From: Algoriphagus sp. CAU 1675 | GTDB taxonomy: Bacteria; Bacteroidota; Bacteroidia; Cytophagales; Cyclobacteriaceae | Assembly: GCF_029222925.1 (NCBI RefSeq) | Contig: NZ_JARHUI010000001.1 | Coordinates: 682,986-746,985, forward strand | Direction of reading: 5' to 3' | DNA: 64,000 nucleotides | Shown: positions 53,558 to 62,432 of the stretch, one piece after another | Layout: the number at the start of each line of letters is the position of its first letter | How positions within the stretch are numbered: the first letter of the stretch is position 1 | Program-made: the position numbers and the translations under genes | Notes under the pieces: generated by a model | What the model was told of the DNA's origin: nothing | The model's input: the letters and a program-made list of their open reading frames with translations, nothing else | Databases searched by the model: none

Positions 53558-55219
53558 ATGTCAGATAACATGAAAGATTACAGATTTGATCTTCCAAAGA
53601 ATCAAAAGTCGATTATCAAGGTAATTGGCGTTGGTGGTGGTGGTTCTAATGCCGTCAACCACATGTTCAGCCAAGGGATCAAGGATGTGGAATTTGTGGT
53701 AGTCAACACAGATGCACAGGCTTTGAAATCAAGCCCGGTTCCTTTGAGACTTCAGCTCGGGGCCAACCTGACCGAAGGTTTAGGTGCCGGTGCCAATCCG
53801 GAACAAGGCAGAAATGCCGCCTTGGAATCTCAGGATGAAATCCGCGAGTTATTAGCGGATAATACCAAGATGGTGTTCATTACCGCAGGAATGGGTGGAG
53901 GTACCGGTACCGGTGCAGCTCCTATTATTGCTAAAATCGCCAAAGAGCTCAATATTTTGACCGTAGGTATCGTGACAGCTCCTTTTATGTTTGAGGGGAA
54001 AAAGAAAATGACCGTAGCCCAAAACGGAATAGAGTCATTGCGCGAAAACTGCGATACGGTATTGGTGATCCTCAACGACAAATTGAGAGAAATTTATGGC
54101 AACTTGGCCATTCGTTCAGCTTTCGGAAAAGCAGATGATATCCTTTCTACTGCTGCCAAATCCATAGCAGAAATCATCACCATCCACCAAGATGTAAACG
54201 TTGACTTTGAAGACGTGAAAACCGTGATGAAGGATGCCGGTGCAGCTGTAATGGGTTCGTCTACTCAGGAAGGAGAGGGACGCTCCATCCGTGCTGCAGA
54301 CGCTGCGATCTCTTCTCCATTGCTCAACAATGTGGACATCAAAGGAGCTCAGAAAATCTTGCTTTCTATCATGTCTGGAGAAGACGAAGAACTCTCAATG
54401 GATGAATTGAGTGAAATCACCGAATACATCCAGGAAAAAGCAGGAGACAATGCTGAGGTGATTTTTGGACAGGGTATAGATCCGGAATTGGGCTCTGCTA
54501 TCCGAGTGACTGTGATTGCTACTGGTTTTGAAATGGACAAACTTGCGGGAGCTTCTGCCCCCTTGCAAAACAACAATACAGTAAGCACTCCAGCTCCCAT
54601 CCCTGCAGCTCCAGTGACTCAATCCGTTCAGACTGAAGAAGAGCCTGACTCTGTAAAAACTGTCATCAATTTAGATTCTGGAAAAAGCGAGAAAGTAAAG
54701 GAAGAGCCGGTAAGCAATGGAACTACTTTCGTGTTCAATACTCCAAATGTTCCGGTAAACAAAGAGGTGAATCCTTCTCCGGCTCCTGAAAAGCCAAGAA
54801 CTGAGAGCTCATTTACTTTTGACTTTACAAAAAAGCAGGAGGAAAGAATTGAGGCTAAGCCTATCCAGCCTGAAAAAATTGTTCATGACCTGTACGAGGA
54901 GGAAGAGAAAAAGGAAAATAACCTTCCAAAAGAATCAGAGCCTGCTGCTCCTGTATATGCCAACGATTACTACGAGCAAATGAAGCAAAAGGCTATTCAG
55001 AGAGCTCATGAGCGTTTTGAAAAGCTGAAAGGATCTCGATCTTACAATCCTACTCCTGAGGAATTGAAAGAAAAGCTGGAAGTTCCGGCTTATCTAAGAA
55101 AGAATGTGACATTGAACGAACCTGAGCACAGTTCAGAGAACTCCATTAGCAAGTTCAATATCAATGATGATAATGAGATTCTAGGAAATAACAGATTCCT
55201 GCATGACAATGTGGACTAA
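53558..55219 (+). CDS. ftsZ: Cell division GTPase FtsZ
   Basis: 553 residues. The GTPase core (about 15-330) has GGGGSNAVNHM, VNTDAQAL, GGGTGTGAAP at about 113 and the T7 loop NVDFEDVKTVM. A charged linker of about 170 residues follows, rich in Pro, Glu and Lys, then the conserved tail EVPAYLRKNV, which binds FtsA. Core and tail are standard; the long linker is usual in Bacteroidota. It forms the Z ring and is the last gene of the cluster, 100 nt after ftsA. The stop is 3 nt from the convergent FMN reductase stop. Confidence 0.96.
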   Translation: MSDNMKDYRFDLPKNQKSIIKVIGVGGGGSNAVNHMFSQGIKDVEFVVVNTDAQALKSSPVPLRLQLGANLTEGLGAGANPEQGRNAALESQDEIRELLADNTKMVFITAGMGGGTGTGAAPIIAKIAKELNILTVGIVTAPFMFEGKKKMTVAQNGIESLRENCDTVLVILNDKLREIYGNLAIRSAFGKADDILSTAAKSIAEIITIHQDVNVDFEDVKTVMKDAGAAVMGSSTQEGEGRSIRAADAAISSPLLNNVDIKGAQKILLSIMSGEDEELSMDELSEITEYIQEKAGDNAEVIFGQGIDPELGSAIRVTVIATGFEMDKLAGASAPLQNNNTVSTPAPIPAAPVTQSVQTEEEPDSVKTVINLDSGKSEKVKEEPVSNGTTFVFNTPNVPVNKEVNPSPAPEKPRTESSFTFDFTKKQEERIEAKPIQPEKIVHDLYEEEEKKENNLPKESEPAAPVYANDYYEQMKQKAIQRAHERFEKLKGSRSYNPTPEELKEKLEVPAYLRKNVTLNEPEHSSENSISKFNINDDNEILGNNRFLHDNVD

Positions 55220-55222
55220 GTC

Positions 55223-55747
55223 CTAAAAGTCAAGCAGCATGTCTGCCTGGGTTTGCAGCAGTTCCAAATACAACCTGTTGGTGAGCAGGTTATCTGACAT
55301 ATTTTGCTCTATTTTGGCAAGTTTAGGCTTAAGAGCAAGGACATGCATTCCCAGATAGTGGAAAATGTCGGTGAGGTGGCTCAAAGCGATGCCACCCCCG
55401 CCAATTCCTGATGAAAGGCCGACTAAAGCGGCCTTTTTGTTTCTAAAAGTATTGGGATAGGTCATCCCGTCAATAAAGGTTTTTAGGATCCCAGGAAAGG
55501 AACCGTTGTATTCGGGAACGATAAATACAAACTTTTTGCCCTCGGCAATTTTTCTGTGAAATTCATTGTAGGCCTCATTTTTTCCATTGTTTTCATAAAG
55601 GGCCGTTTCTATAAAATCAGCAGGTAACTGCTCCAATTCCAGAATTTCGGATTCAACTTCACGCTCCTTTAAAATCCCCTGATAGATCTGGGCGATTGTT
55701 TTTGAAACTGAATTCTTCCGGTTGGTTCCAACGATGATCTTTATCAT
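55223..55747 (-). CDS. NADPH-dependent FMN reductase
   Basis: 174 residues from the ATG at 55747 (MIKIIVGTNRKNSVSKTIA); the longer frame to 55954 would run through the PNP gene. The flavodoxin-like FMN_red motifs GTNRKNS and VPEYNGSFPGILKTFID are clear. Enzymes of this type reduce FMN, quinones or azo dyes with NADPH. It is a single gene, convergent to ftsZ with a 3-nt gap and no visible terminator between them, and divergent from the PNP gene. Confidence 0.87.
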   Translation of the reverse strand: MIKIIVGTNRKNSVSKTIAQIYQGILKEREVESEILELEQLPADFIETALYENNGKNEAYNEFHRKIAEGKKFVFIVPEYNGSFPGILKTFIDGMTYPNTFRNKKAALVGLSSGIGGGGIALSHLTDIFHYLGMHVLALKPKLAKIEQNMSDNLLTNRLYLELLQTQADMLLDF

Positions 55748-55813
55748 TTTTAATTTGTTCTGAATGCTATACAAGGAGCGGGGGCTAAAAGTTCGAAGCT
55801 GACCCAATATTCC

Positions 55814-55821
55814 TATATTTG
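55814..55821 (+). promoter_or_regulatory. -7 promoter element of the PNP gene
   Basis: TATATTTG is an exact TAnnTTTG match, 20 nt before the ATG. TTCG at 55792-55795 is a poor -33 element at 18 nt. Confidence 0.45.
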
Positions 55822-55840
55822 TGCATACCTGTTTTTGATT

Positions 55841-56659
55841 ATGAATTACCTGACTCAAATTTCTGAAGCCACTGATTTTATTAAAAATCTTTATTCCAAA
55901 CCCATTGAGACCGCCATCATCCTGGGTACTGGTTTGGGCAAACTGGGAGAGCAAATTGAACCGGAACTGGAAATCGATTATTCAGATATTCCTCATTTTC
56001 CTGTTTCCACTGTTGAAAGCCATTCTGGAAAACTGATTTTTGGAAATTTGGGAGGGAAAAGTGTCATGGCAATGAAAGGCCGTTTTCATTATTACGAGGG
56101 CTACTCCATGAAGCAGGTTACTTTCCCTGTTCGGGTGATGAAAAAACTTGGAGTGAAACGTCTGTTTGTATCCAATGCATCCGGAGGACTAAATCCCGCA
56201 CAAGAAATCGGGGACGTAATGATCATTAGTGATCACATCAACCTTTTTTCCGAAAATCCACTAAGAGGAATCAATCCGGAGGAGTTTGGTCCGCGATTCC
56301 CGGATATGAGCGAAACCTATTCACAGCCCTTGATTCAAAAGGCCCTTGAGATTGGTGAGGAATTGGGATATAAGCTACACACCGGTGTTTATGTGGGAGT
56401 TCCCGGTCCCAATCTGGAGACACCAGCAGAATACAAATACCTGAGAATAATCGGTGGGGATGCTGTCGGAATGAGTACGGTTCCAGAAGTGTTGGTTGCA
56501 CATCAGATGGGGATAGAAGTTTTTGGTATTTCTGCAATCACGGATATAGGAGTGGAGGGAAGAATCAAGAAGGTTAGTATTAAAGACGTGCTGGAGGCAG
56601 CAGCAAAGGCTGAGCCTGTGATGGCTCGGGTTATCCGGGAATTGGTAGAAAGGCTCTAA
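55841..56659 (+). CDS. Purine-nucleoside phosphorylase
   Basis: 272 residues from the ATG at 55841 (MNYLTQISEATDFIKNLY); a TTG six nt earlier is not needed. Trimeric PNP motifs: phosphate loop GTGLGKL, the second phosphate site ESHSGKLIFG, GRFHYYEGYS, SNASGGLNP and the purine-site GDAVGMSTVPEVLVAHQMG. It splits inosine and guanosine to base and ribose 1-phosphate in purine salvage. Single gene unit. Confidence 0.93.
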   Translation: MNYLTQISEATDFIKNLYSKPIETAIILGTGLGKLGEQIEPELEIDYSDIPHFPVSTVESHSGKLIFGNLGGKSVMAMKGRFHYYEGYSMKQVTFPVRVMKKLGVKRLFVSNASGGLNPAQEIGDVMIISDHINLFSENPLRGINPEEFGPRFPDMSETYSQPLIQKALEIGEELGYKLHTGVYVGVPGPNLETPAEYKYLRIIGGDAVGMSTVPEVLVAHQMGIEVFGISAITDIGVEGRIKKVSIKDVLEAAAKAEPVMARVIRELVERL

Positions 56660-56773
56660 TCCTGTGGGAGTTTCTATACATTTTAAACCGATGAAATAAA
56701 AGAATGGGGGAGTGTGATTGAATTTTGTATTTTCAAACCAAACATATTTAATCAACAATCAAACCCATTTCCT

Positions 56774-57508
56774 ATGAAGCTTAAAGTCACATTACTTGGC
56801 TTATTTCTAGCCTTCTCCCTGATGGGACAGGCATCGGCTCAACAATTTCGCGCCTTGGTTTTTAGCAAAACAGCCGGTTTTCGGCATCAATCTATTCCAG
56901 ATGGGGTAGTAGCTTTGAAAAAACTGGGTCAAACCCATGTTTTCAATGTCCATACGACTGAAGATGCGAATTTTTTTACTGATGAGAATCTATCCAAATT
57001 CGATGTGATAATCCTGATGAGTACCACGGGAACCATTCTCAACGAAGATCAAAAGGCTGCTTTTCAGCGGTTCGTTCAAAGTGGAAAAGGTGTAGTGGGG
57101 ATCCATTCTGCTACGGATACAGAATACGAATGGCCTTGGTATAATCAGATGATTGGCGCCTACTTCCTGGCTCATCCAAAACAGCAAACTTTGAGACTTG
57201 AAGTCAAAGATTCAAATCATCCGTCTACTTGGCATTTGCCAAAAAATTGGCTTTGGACTGATGAATTATATGAATTCAAAGAAATCAATCCGAAAATCAA
57301 TGTGCTGTTGAATGCCGATGAATCCACCTATCAGGTAGCCAAAGGAAACGGTGAAAACCATCCCATGGCTTGGTATCATGAGTTTGACGGTGGAAGAGTA
57401 TTTTATACTGCATTGGGCCACGTGGAGGCTGCTTATCAGGATCCGGATTTCTTGAAGCACCTTTATGGCGGGATTTGGTATGCGGCTAAAGGCTATCCTC
57501 TGAAGTAA
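56774..57508 (+). CDS. Secreted ThuA domain protein
   Basis: 244 residues from the ATG at 56774, giving a signal peptide (MKLKVTLLGLFLAFSLMGQASAQ); an ATG 60 nt upstream would hide it. The ThuA fold (glutamine-amidotransferase-like) is indicated by LVFSKTAGFRHQSIPDGV, GVVGIHSATDTEYEWPWY and GRVFYTALGHVEAAYQDPDF. ThuA proteins act in trehalose utilisation or as hydrolase-like sugar proteins; the activity is not settled. The Cys nucleophile of true amidotransferases is absent. Confidence 0.87.
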   Translation: MKLKVTLLGLFLAFSLMGQASAQQFRALVFSKTAGFRHQSIPDGVVALKKLGQTHVFNVHTTEDANFFTDENLSKFDVIILMSTTGTILNEDQKAAFQRFVQSGKGVVGIHSATDTEYEWPWYNQMIGAYFLAHPKQQTLRLEVKDSNHPSTWHLPKNWLWTDELYEFKEINPKINVLLNADESTYQVAKGNGENHPMAWYHEFDGGRVFYTALGHVEAAYQDPDFLKHLYGGIWYAAKGYPLK

Positions 57509-57584
57509 ATTTTCTAATGGAAAATGTCATTTTCTGGAACTTCTAGCGCTTGAATGGGTTTCTATCTCAAAAATTGATTGAATC

Positions 57585-58166
57585 ATGCTAAAAGCACAAG
57601 CCAGACCAGTTCACCTCTATATGGAGGCCAACCCCAATCCGAATTCGTTGAAATTTGTAGCCAACTTTATGCTGGTGGATGATGGGGTAAGCTTTGACTT
57701 TCCAGACGCAGAAAGTGCACAGGCTAGTCAGCTTGCTCAGGAGTTGTTCAATTTCGCAGCGGTTCAGCGCGTGTTTATTGCTTCCAATTTTGTGACTGTG
57801 ACGAAGTCCGAGGAAGTAGAATGGCCGGAAATACAAACCATCATACGTGACCATATAAAACAATACCTTGAGTCCGGCAAAAAAGCAGTTCAGGTGGTGT
57901 TTGACAAGGACCCGCTCTTTGATGAAAATGACTCCGAAATCGTAAAAAAAATCAAAGGAATCCTGGATGAGTATATCAGACCTGCAGTGGAACAAGACGG
58001 CGGGGCAATTGTATTCCACTCCTTTCAGGATGGTGTGGTGAAGGTCTTGCTTCAGGGCTCATGCTCTGGTTGCCCTTCCAGTACCATTACCTTGAAAGCT
58101 GGGATTCAGAATTTGCTGACCAGAATGCTACCTGAAGTCAAAGAGGTACAAGCAGAAGGTATTTAA
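57585..58166 (+). CDS. Nfu-type iron-sulfur cluster carrier (NifU C-terminal domain)
   Basis: 193 residues. The Nfu N-terminal domain covers about 8-95 (EANPNPNSLKFVANFML) and the NifU domain about 112-190, with the cluster ligands in SCSGCPSS (CxxC near 161-164). It carries 4Fe-4S clusters to target enzymes. It starts 76 nt after the ThuA gene and is followed by the DUF3810 gene after 10 nt. Confidence 0.9.
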   Translation: MLKAQARPVHLYMEANPNPNSLKFVANFMLVDDGVSFDFPDAESAQASQLAQELFNFAAVQRVFIASNFVTVTKSEEVEWPEIQTIIRDHIKQYLESGKKAVQVVFDKDPLFDENDSEIVKKIKGILDEYIRPAVEQDGGAIVFHSFQDGVVKVLLQGSCSGCPSSTITLKAGIQNLLTRMLPEVKEVQAEGI

Positions 58167-58176
58167 TCTGTTTTTC

Positions 58177-59244
58177 ATGGGAAAAAGAGACTGGTCCTGG
58201 ACAATATTGGGTGTATTTGCTCTTTTGCTTCGTTTCCTGGCAGTTCAATTTCCTGAAGCCACAGATGAAATTTATTCAAGAACTTTCTTTCCGGGAATCC
58301 GGAATGTGATAGATATGACACTGGGGAAGTTGCCTTTTCCCAGTGTTTATCTTTTTATACTGGCAGTGTTTCTGATTTTAGGCCGCTTTTTTCTTCAGTG
58401 GAATAAAAAGTCCGGGGCAAAATCAAAACTGGTTTTTTCTGTTCGATCCCTTTTGAACTGGGCCGGTGCTTTGGTTTTCTTCTTTTTGATGCTTTGGGGC
58501 TATAATTACCAGCGGACTTCTATTATCAAACAGTTAGGCTTGAAACCGCAATCTCTGGAACTTGAGGAAATCAAGGAAGAGCTATCAATTACCCATAGGC
58601 TTGCAAGGCAGTTTAGAAGTCAGATTAGTGCGGATTCCAGTGCCATTCTAGATGTTTTGTCCTATGGGCAATTGGAAGAACTGGTGCGACAAAATATGGG
58701 TGAAAACCTGGATCTATTGGGATTGAACTTTACCGGAAAGCCAAGAACCAAGCTCTTTCCCCCTCCGGGATTTATGAGGAGAATGGGGATTCTTGGTATT
58801 TATTTTCCCTTTACCGGAGAAAGCTATATAGATCCGACACTGCATGTTTTAGAACAGCCTTTTACAATAGCTCATGAAATGGCCCACAGTTACGGTATTA
58901 CCAATGAAGGGGAAGCAAATTTCATTGCATGGGTAATTTGTACGAATTCCACTGACCCCTTGTTGAAATATTCAGGGCATTTGAGATTGTTGTTGTATCA
59001 GATTCGCGATTTTTCAACTATGGCTCCGGAGGAATTTAAAGAATGGCTAAAAGCTCTGGACCCGGGGATCCGCAACGACATAGTCTCCATACAGGAATTG
59101 AATGCTAAATATCCGCCCATTTCTCTGGAGTTGAGCAGAAAGGCAAATGATGTGTTTTTGAAAAGCCAGGGTGTTGCTGCTGGGATCAAAAGCTATCAGC
59201 AATTGCCGATGCTTGCATTCGCATGGAGAAAGCGAATGAACTGA
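58177..59244 (+). CDS. DUF3810 membrane protein, putative zinc metallopeptidase
   Basis: 355 residues with three N-terminal membrane helices (about 8-25, 44-66, 85-106) and a large soluble part. HEMAHSYGITNEGEANFIAW at about 233 is a zincin-type HExxH with a downstream Glu, so a protease is likely. DUF3810 is typical of Bacteroidota and lacks a known substrate. The gene is 10 nt after nfu on the same strand and ends convergent to the EamA gene with 21 nt between stops. Confidence 0.85.
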   Translation: MGKRDWSWTILGVFALLLRFLAVQFPEATDEIYSRTFFPGIRNVIDMTLGKLPFPSVYLFILAVFLILGRFFLQWNKKSGAKSKLVFSVRSLLNWAGALVFFFLMLWGYNYQRTSIIKQLGLKPQSLELEEIKEELSITHRLARQFRSQISADSSAILDVLSYGQLEELVRQNMGENLDLLGLNFTGKPRTKLFPPPGFMRRMGILGIYFPFTGESYIDPTLHVLEQPFTIAHEMAHSYGITNEGEANFIAWVICTNSTDPLLKYSGHLRLLLYQIRDFSTMAPEEFKEWLKALDPGIRNDIVSIQELNAKYPPISLELSRKANDVFLKSQGVAAGIKSYQQLPMLAFAWRKRMN

Positions 59245-59265
59245 TTGCCTTAAAGGCTTTGAGAA

Positions 59266-60159
59266 TTACTTCCTGTTGCCTACCCAGACTCCCAAAATCA
59301 CAGCGGCTATTCCCAGATAATGCCCGAAAAGTAATACTTCTCCGTCCCAAACTCCCCACATGATGGCTACTATTGGTATAAGGTAGGTGACTGAACTCGC
59401 AAAAACAGGGCTGGCTGTTTTGACCATCATATTGAAAAGAATCAAAGCAAGGGCGGTGCCCATGATTCCCAGTAAACTTACATAGCCCAAAGCTTTCCAC
59501 GCTCCATCAACGGTCATTAGCTTGTAGGAGAATTGGGTGCCGGCCATCAAATAGATCAGGGCAACCGGTAAAACCAAAAGCAGGGAAATGGCTGTGATCT
59601 CGATAGGTTTCAGTTCTACAAATTTGAATTTGATTAGGTTTAGATTGAAGCCATAACACAAACAGGCTAGGAGTACAAAAAATGCATAGGTGTTGATCTC
59701 TGTCAATGCACCCATTCCATTCTCTTTGACAGCCACCAGTACAACTACTCCCGCAAATGCAATTGCCAGTCCCAGCGCATTCCTTCGGGTGATTCGGGAC
59801 TTCCAGAAAATCGCTCCAACCAAAACCACAAAAAGAGGAGTCAAGGCATTGAGAACTCCGGTTAAAGAGCTACTGAGTTGGGTTTGGGCTTTCGCAAATA
59901 GAAAGGCCGGAATAAAACTCCCCAACAAACCCACTAGGATCAGGTTTTTAACCTGTTTCTTATTCACTCTCCTGACTCTTGGAAGAGAAAGAGGTAGAAG
60001 AAAGGTCGCTGCAGCCACAATTCTGTAGGCTCCCAATTCCCCCGGAGAAAAAACTGTCAGTCCTCTTTTGATTAAAATAAAGGAGCTTCCCCATACCAAA
60101 GCCAAAACGATTAGAAATCCCCAGTTTTTTAAGGTGTTTTCAGATGGATGTGAGCTCAT
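59266..60159 (-). CDS. EamA/DMT family transporter
   Basis: 297 residues from the ATG at 60159 (MSSHPSENTLKNWGFLIVL); a longer frame to 60201 adds a hydrophobic stretch that overlaps the dusB terminator neighbourhood. Ten membrane helices in two EamA repeats: LALVWGSSFILIKRGL and GVLNALTPLFVVLVGA in the first, LLVLPVALIYLMAG and YLIPIVAIMWGV in the second. Drug/metabolite exporters of this type move amino acids or other small metabolites out; the substrate is unknown. Confidence 0.87.
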   Translation of the reverse strand: MSSHPSENTLKNWGFLIVLALVWGSSFILIKRGLTVFSPGELGAYRIVAAATFLLPLSLPRVRRVNKKQVKNLILVGLLGSFIPAFLFAKAQTQLSSSLTGVLNALTPLFVVLVGAIFWKSRITRRNALGLAIAFAGVVVLVAVKENGMGALTEINTYAFFVLLACLCYGFNLNLIKFKFVELKPIEITAISLLLVLPVALIYLMAGTQFSYKLMTVDGAWKALGYVSLLGIMGTALALILFNMMVKTASPVFASSVTYLIPIVAIMWGVWDGEVLLFGHYLGIAAVILGVWVGNRK

Positions 60160-60229
60160 GAAATAAAGGCAGGTTGGATAACTAATTCGCAAAAGAAGCA
60201 ATTCCCCAGCAAAAAATGGATGAAAAAAT

Positions 60230-60255
60230 AACCTCAGAATTCATTTTCTGAGGTT
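60230..60255 (-). terminator. Terminator of dusB
   Basis: AACCTCAGAA (60230-60239) pairs with TTCTGAGGTT (60246-60255), 10 bp with a 6-nt loop. On the minus strand it is followed by ATTTTTTC. Confidence 0.75.
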
Positions 60256-60270
60256 TGGTCATTTATTGAT

Positions 60271-61260
60271 TTAAAATTCATAATCGGCATAGACTTCCGA
60301 GACCTGTTCCATGATTTCCAAAACCTGCTCATAGGTTTCGGCGGTGACCATTTGGGTTCGGAAACTCTTGAAATTTGGCATTCCCCGAAAGTAGTTGGTG
60401 TAATGTCTTCTCATTTCCAAAATTCCCAGTTTGTCACCCTTCCACTCCACGGAGAAATCCAGGTGTTTTTTCGCAACCGCAAGTCGCTCATTCAGGTCTG
60501 GAGCTAGGAGTTTCTCTCCAGTAGCCAGGTAATGTTTGATTTCGTTGAATATCCAAGGGTAGCCAATCGATGCCCTACCTATCATCATTCCGTCCACATT
60601 GTATTTGGCTTTGTATTCAGCAGCTTTTTCAGGGGAGTCAATATCCCCGTTACCAAATACCGGGATTTTCAGGCGGGGATTGTCTTTGACCAGATTGAGA
60701 TAGCTCCAATCTGCCTCCCCTTTATACATTTGCTGTCGGGTACGTGCATGGATACTGATAGCCTGTATCCCAACATCCTGTAATCTTTCTGCAACTTCTA
60801 CGATTCGTATGGTGTCATGGCTCCATCCCAGTCGAGTTTTAACGGTAACAGGGATTTTTACGGCTTTGACAATCTCGGCTGTCATGGAGACCATTTTGTC
60901 AATGTCCAACAAGATGCCTGCACCGGCTCCTTTACAGGCTACTTTATGCACCGGGCATCCATAATTGATGTCCAAAATATCGGGGCCTGCTTCTTCAGCA
61001 ATTGCAGCGGCTTCCCGCATGGATTCGATTTCGTTGCCGAAAATCTGAATTCCAATCGGACGCTCATAATCAAAAATATCCAGCTTTTGTACACTCTTGG
61101 CCGCGTCGCGGATAAGGCCTTCGGAACTGATAAATTCCGTGTACATGAGATCTGCTCCGTTTTGCTTACATACTGCCCGGAAGGGAGGATCACTGACATC
61201 TTCCATGGGGGCCAAAAGCAAGGGGAATTCCCCTAACTCCAACTTTCCTATCTTTACCAC
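60271..61260 (-). CDS. dusB: tRNA-dihydrouridine synthase DusB
   Basis: 329 residues. FMN TIM-barrel motifs: LAPMEDVSDPPFR, the active-site Cys102 in NYGCPVHKV, the phosphate-binding VKTRLGW and VFGNGDIDSPEKA, and DGMMIGRASIGYPWIF. It reduces uridines in the tRNA D-loop with NADPH. Single gene with its own terminator, divergent from the CPBP gene. Confidence 0.93.
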   Translation of the reverse strand: MVKIGKLELGEFPLLLAPMEDVSDPPFRAVCKQNGADLMYTEFISSEGLIRDAAKSVQKLDIFDYERPIGIQIFGNEIESMREAAAIAEEAGPDILDINYGCPVHKVACKGAGAGILLDIDKMVSMTAEIVKAVKIPVTVKTRLGWSHDTIRIVEVAERLQDVGIQAISIHARTRQQMYKGEADWSYLNLVKDNPRLKIPVFGNGDIDSPEKAAEYKAKYNVDGMMIGRASIGYPWIFNEIKHYLATGEKLLAPDLNERLAVAKKHLDFSVEWKGDKLGILEMRRHYTNYFRGMPNFKSFRTQMVTAETYEQVLEIMEQVSEVYADYEF

Positions 61261-61269
61261 TGCAAATTC

Positions 61270-61277
61270 TAAATTTG
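61270..61277 (+). promoter_or_regulatory. -7 promoter element of the CPBP-DUF2007-cdsA unit
   Basis: TAAATTTG fits TAnnTTTG, 20 nt before the ATG at 61298, in the divergent gap to dusB. No clear -33 TTTG. Confidence 0.4.
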
Positions 61278-61297
61278 GCGTAAATTTAAGCTCAAAT

Positions 61298-62257
61298 ATG
61301 GAGATTTACGAAACCCACAAAGAAATAGCCAAGAGAAAGAACTGGCTTTTGTCCTTGGTTGTCATTGTTTTAGTTGCTTTTGGCATCCTGATTTTGTTGC
61401 AGGGATTGGCTTTAGGCCTAGTGCCAGTGTTGTTCAATCTATCGATGGAAGATATCCTGGGCTTAATGTCTGGAGACTTTTCTGTTCCAAACGGGAGGAT
61501 GGCCATGCTCTTTATTCAAGGCCTGGGCTCTGGAATTGGCTTCTGGGTGGCAGCTTGGGTGGTGATTCATTGGATAGACAAGGCAAATTTGCATTGGGGT
61601 CTTCAACTTTCCCGATTTAAAGCCGACAGGATGGGATTAGTACTCATCATTACTTTCGGAGGAATGCTCTTTAATGCGCTTTTGGTGTATTGGAACGCCC
61701 AGCTTTCCCTCCCGGAATCCATGGCAGGGCTTGAGAATTGGATGAAGGAAATGGAAGCCCAGTTGATGGAACTGACCAAGTTCTTGACGGATTTTCAGAG
61801 TGTGCCTGAACTGCTGATGGGAATTTTGGTAATCGGGATTTTTGCAGGAGTGGGAGAGGAGATGTTTTTCAGAGGGGTAATTCAGCCCAAAATGCACCTT
61901 TACACAGGTTCGGCTCATTGGGGGATTTGGATGACGGCAATCATTTTCTCAGCTATTCACATGCAGTTTTATGGATTTTTGCCCAGGGTGTTTTTAGGAG
62001 CGCTGTTTGGCTATCTGTATTTGTACTCAGGAAGTTTACTATACCCAATTTTAGCTCATATTTTCAATAATTCCTTCACGGTACTCTTGGTGTATTTTTC
62101 CAATAAGGGAATGGTAGAATTCGATATTGAATCCACAGATACAGTTTCCTATCCTGCTGCGATTTTAGGCTTTTTGGTTCTTATGGGAGGAATCTATTAT
62201 TTTAAGAAAAAGAATTCCAACGAACATGCAGAACTGGATCAAGGTTTTCGAGAGTAA
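61298..62257 (+). CDS. CPBP family intramembrane glutamic endopeptidase
   Basis: 319 residues from the ATG at 61298; the longer frame to 61097 runs antisense through dusB. About eight membrane helices. Motif 1 is EEMFFR in GVGEEMFFRGVIQPKM, motif 2 SAIHMQFYGFLPR, motif 3 HIFNN, the full catalytic set of Rce1-like (CAAX protease/bacteriocin-processing) proteins. The substrate is unknown. The C-terminus overlaps DUF2007 by 32 nt. Confidence 0.9.
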   Translation: MEIYETHKEIAKRKNWLLSLVVIVLVAFGILILLQGLALGLVPVLFNLSMEDILGLMSGDFSVPNGRMAMLFIQGLGSGIGFWVAAWVVIHWIDKANLHWGLQLSRFKADRMGLVLIITFGGMLFNALLVYWNAQLSLPESMAGLENWMKEMEAQLMELTKFLTDFQSVPELLMGILVIGIFAGVGEEMFFRGVIQPKMHLYTGSAHWGIWMTAIIFSAIHMQFYGFLPRVFLGALFGYLYLYSGSLLYPILAHIFNNSFTVLLVYFSNKGMVEFDIESTDTVSYPAAILGFLVLMGGIYYFKKKNSNEHAELDQGFRE

Positions 62258-62432
62258 TCAGCAGGTCAGAGCAGAAATAGTTAAAGGGATTCTGGAAGAA
62301 AATGAAATACCTGCAGTTGTTCTTAATAAAAAAGAAACGGTGTACCACGTATTCGGTACCTACGAAGTCTTGGTGAATCGGGACCAATTGCTGCAAGCCA
62401 CCAATCTAATCCAAAATGAGATCAAGTTTTAA
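62226..62432 (+). CDS. DUF2007 protein (putative signal transducing protein)
   Basis: 68 residues, MQNWIKVFESNQQVRAEIVKG then ILEENEIPAVVLNKKETVYHVFG, typical of DUF2007 (small ferredoxin-like fold). Function unknown. It overlaps the end of the CPBP gene by 32 nt and the start of cdsA by 17 nt, in other frames, so the three genes are co-translated. Confidence 0.85.
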   Translation: MQNWIKVFESNQQVRAEIVKGILEENEIPAVVLNKKETVYHVFGTYEVLVNRDQLLQATNLIQNEIKF

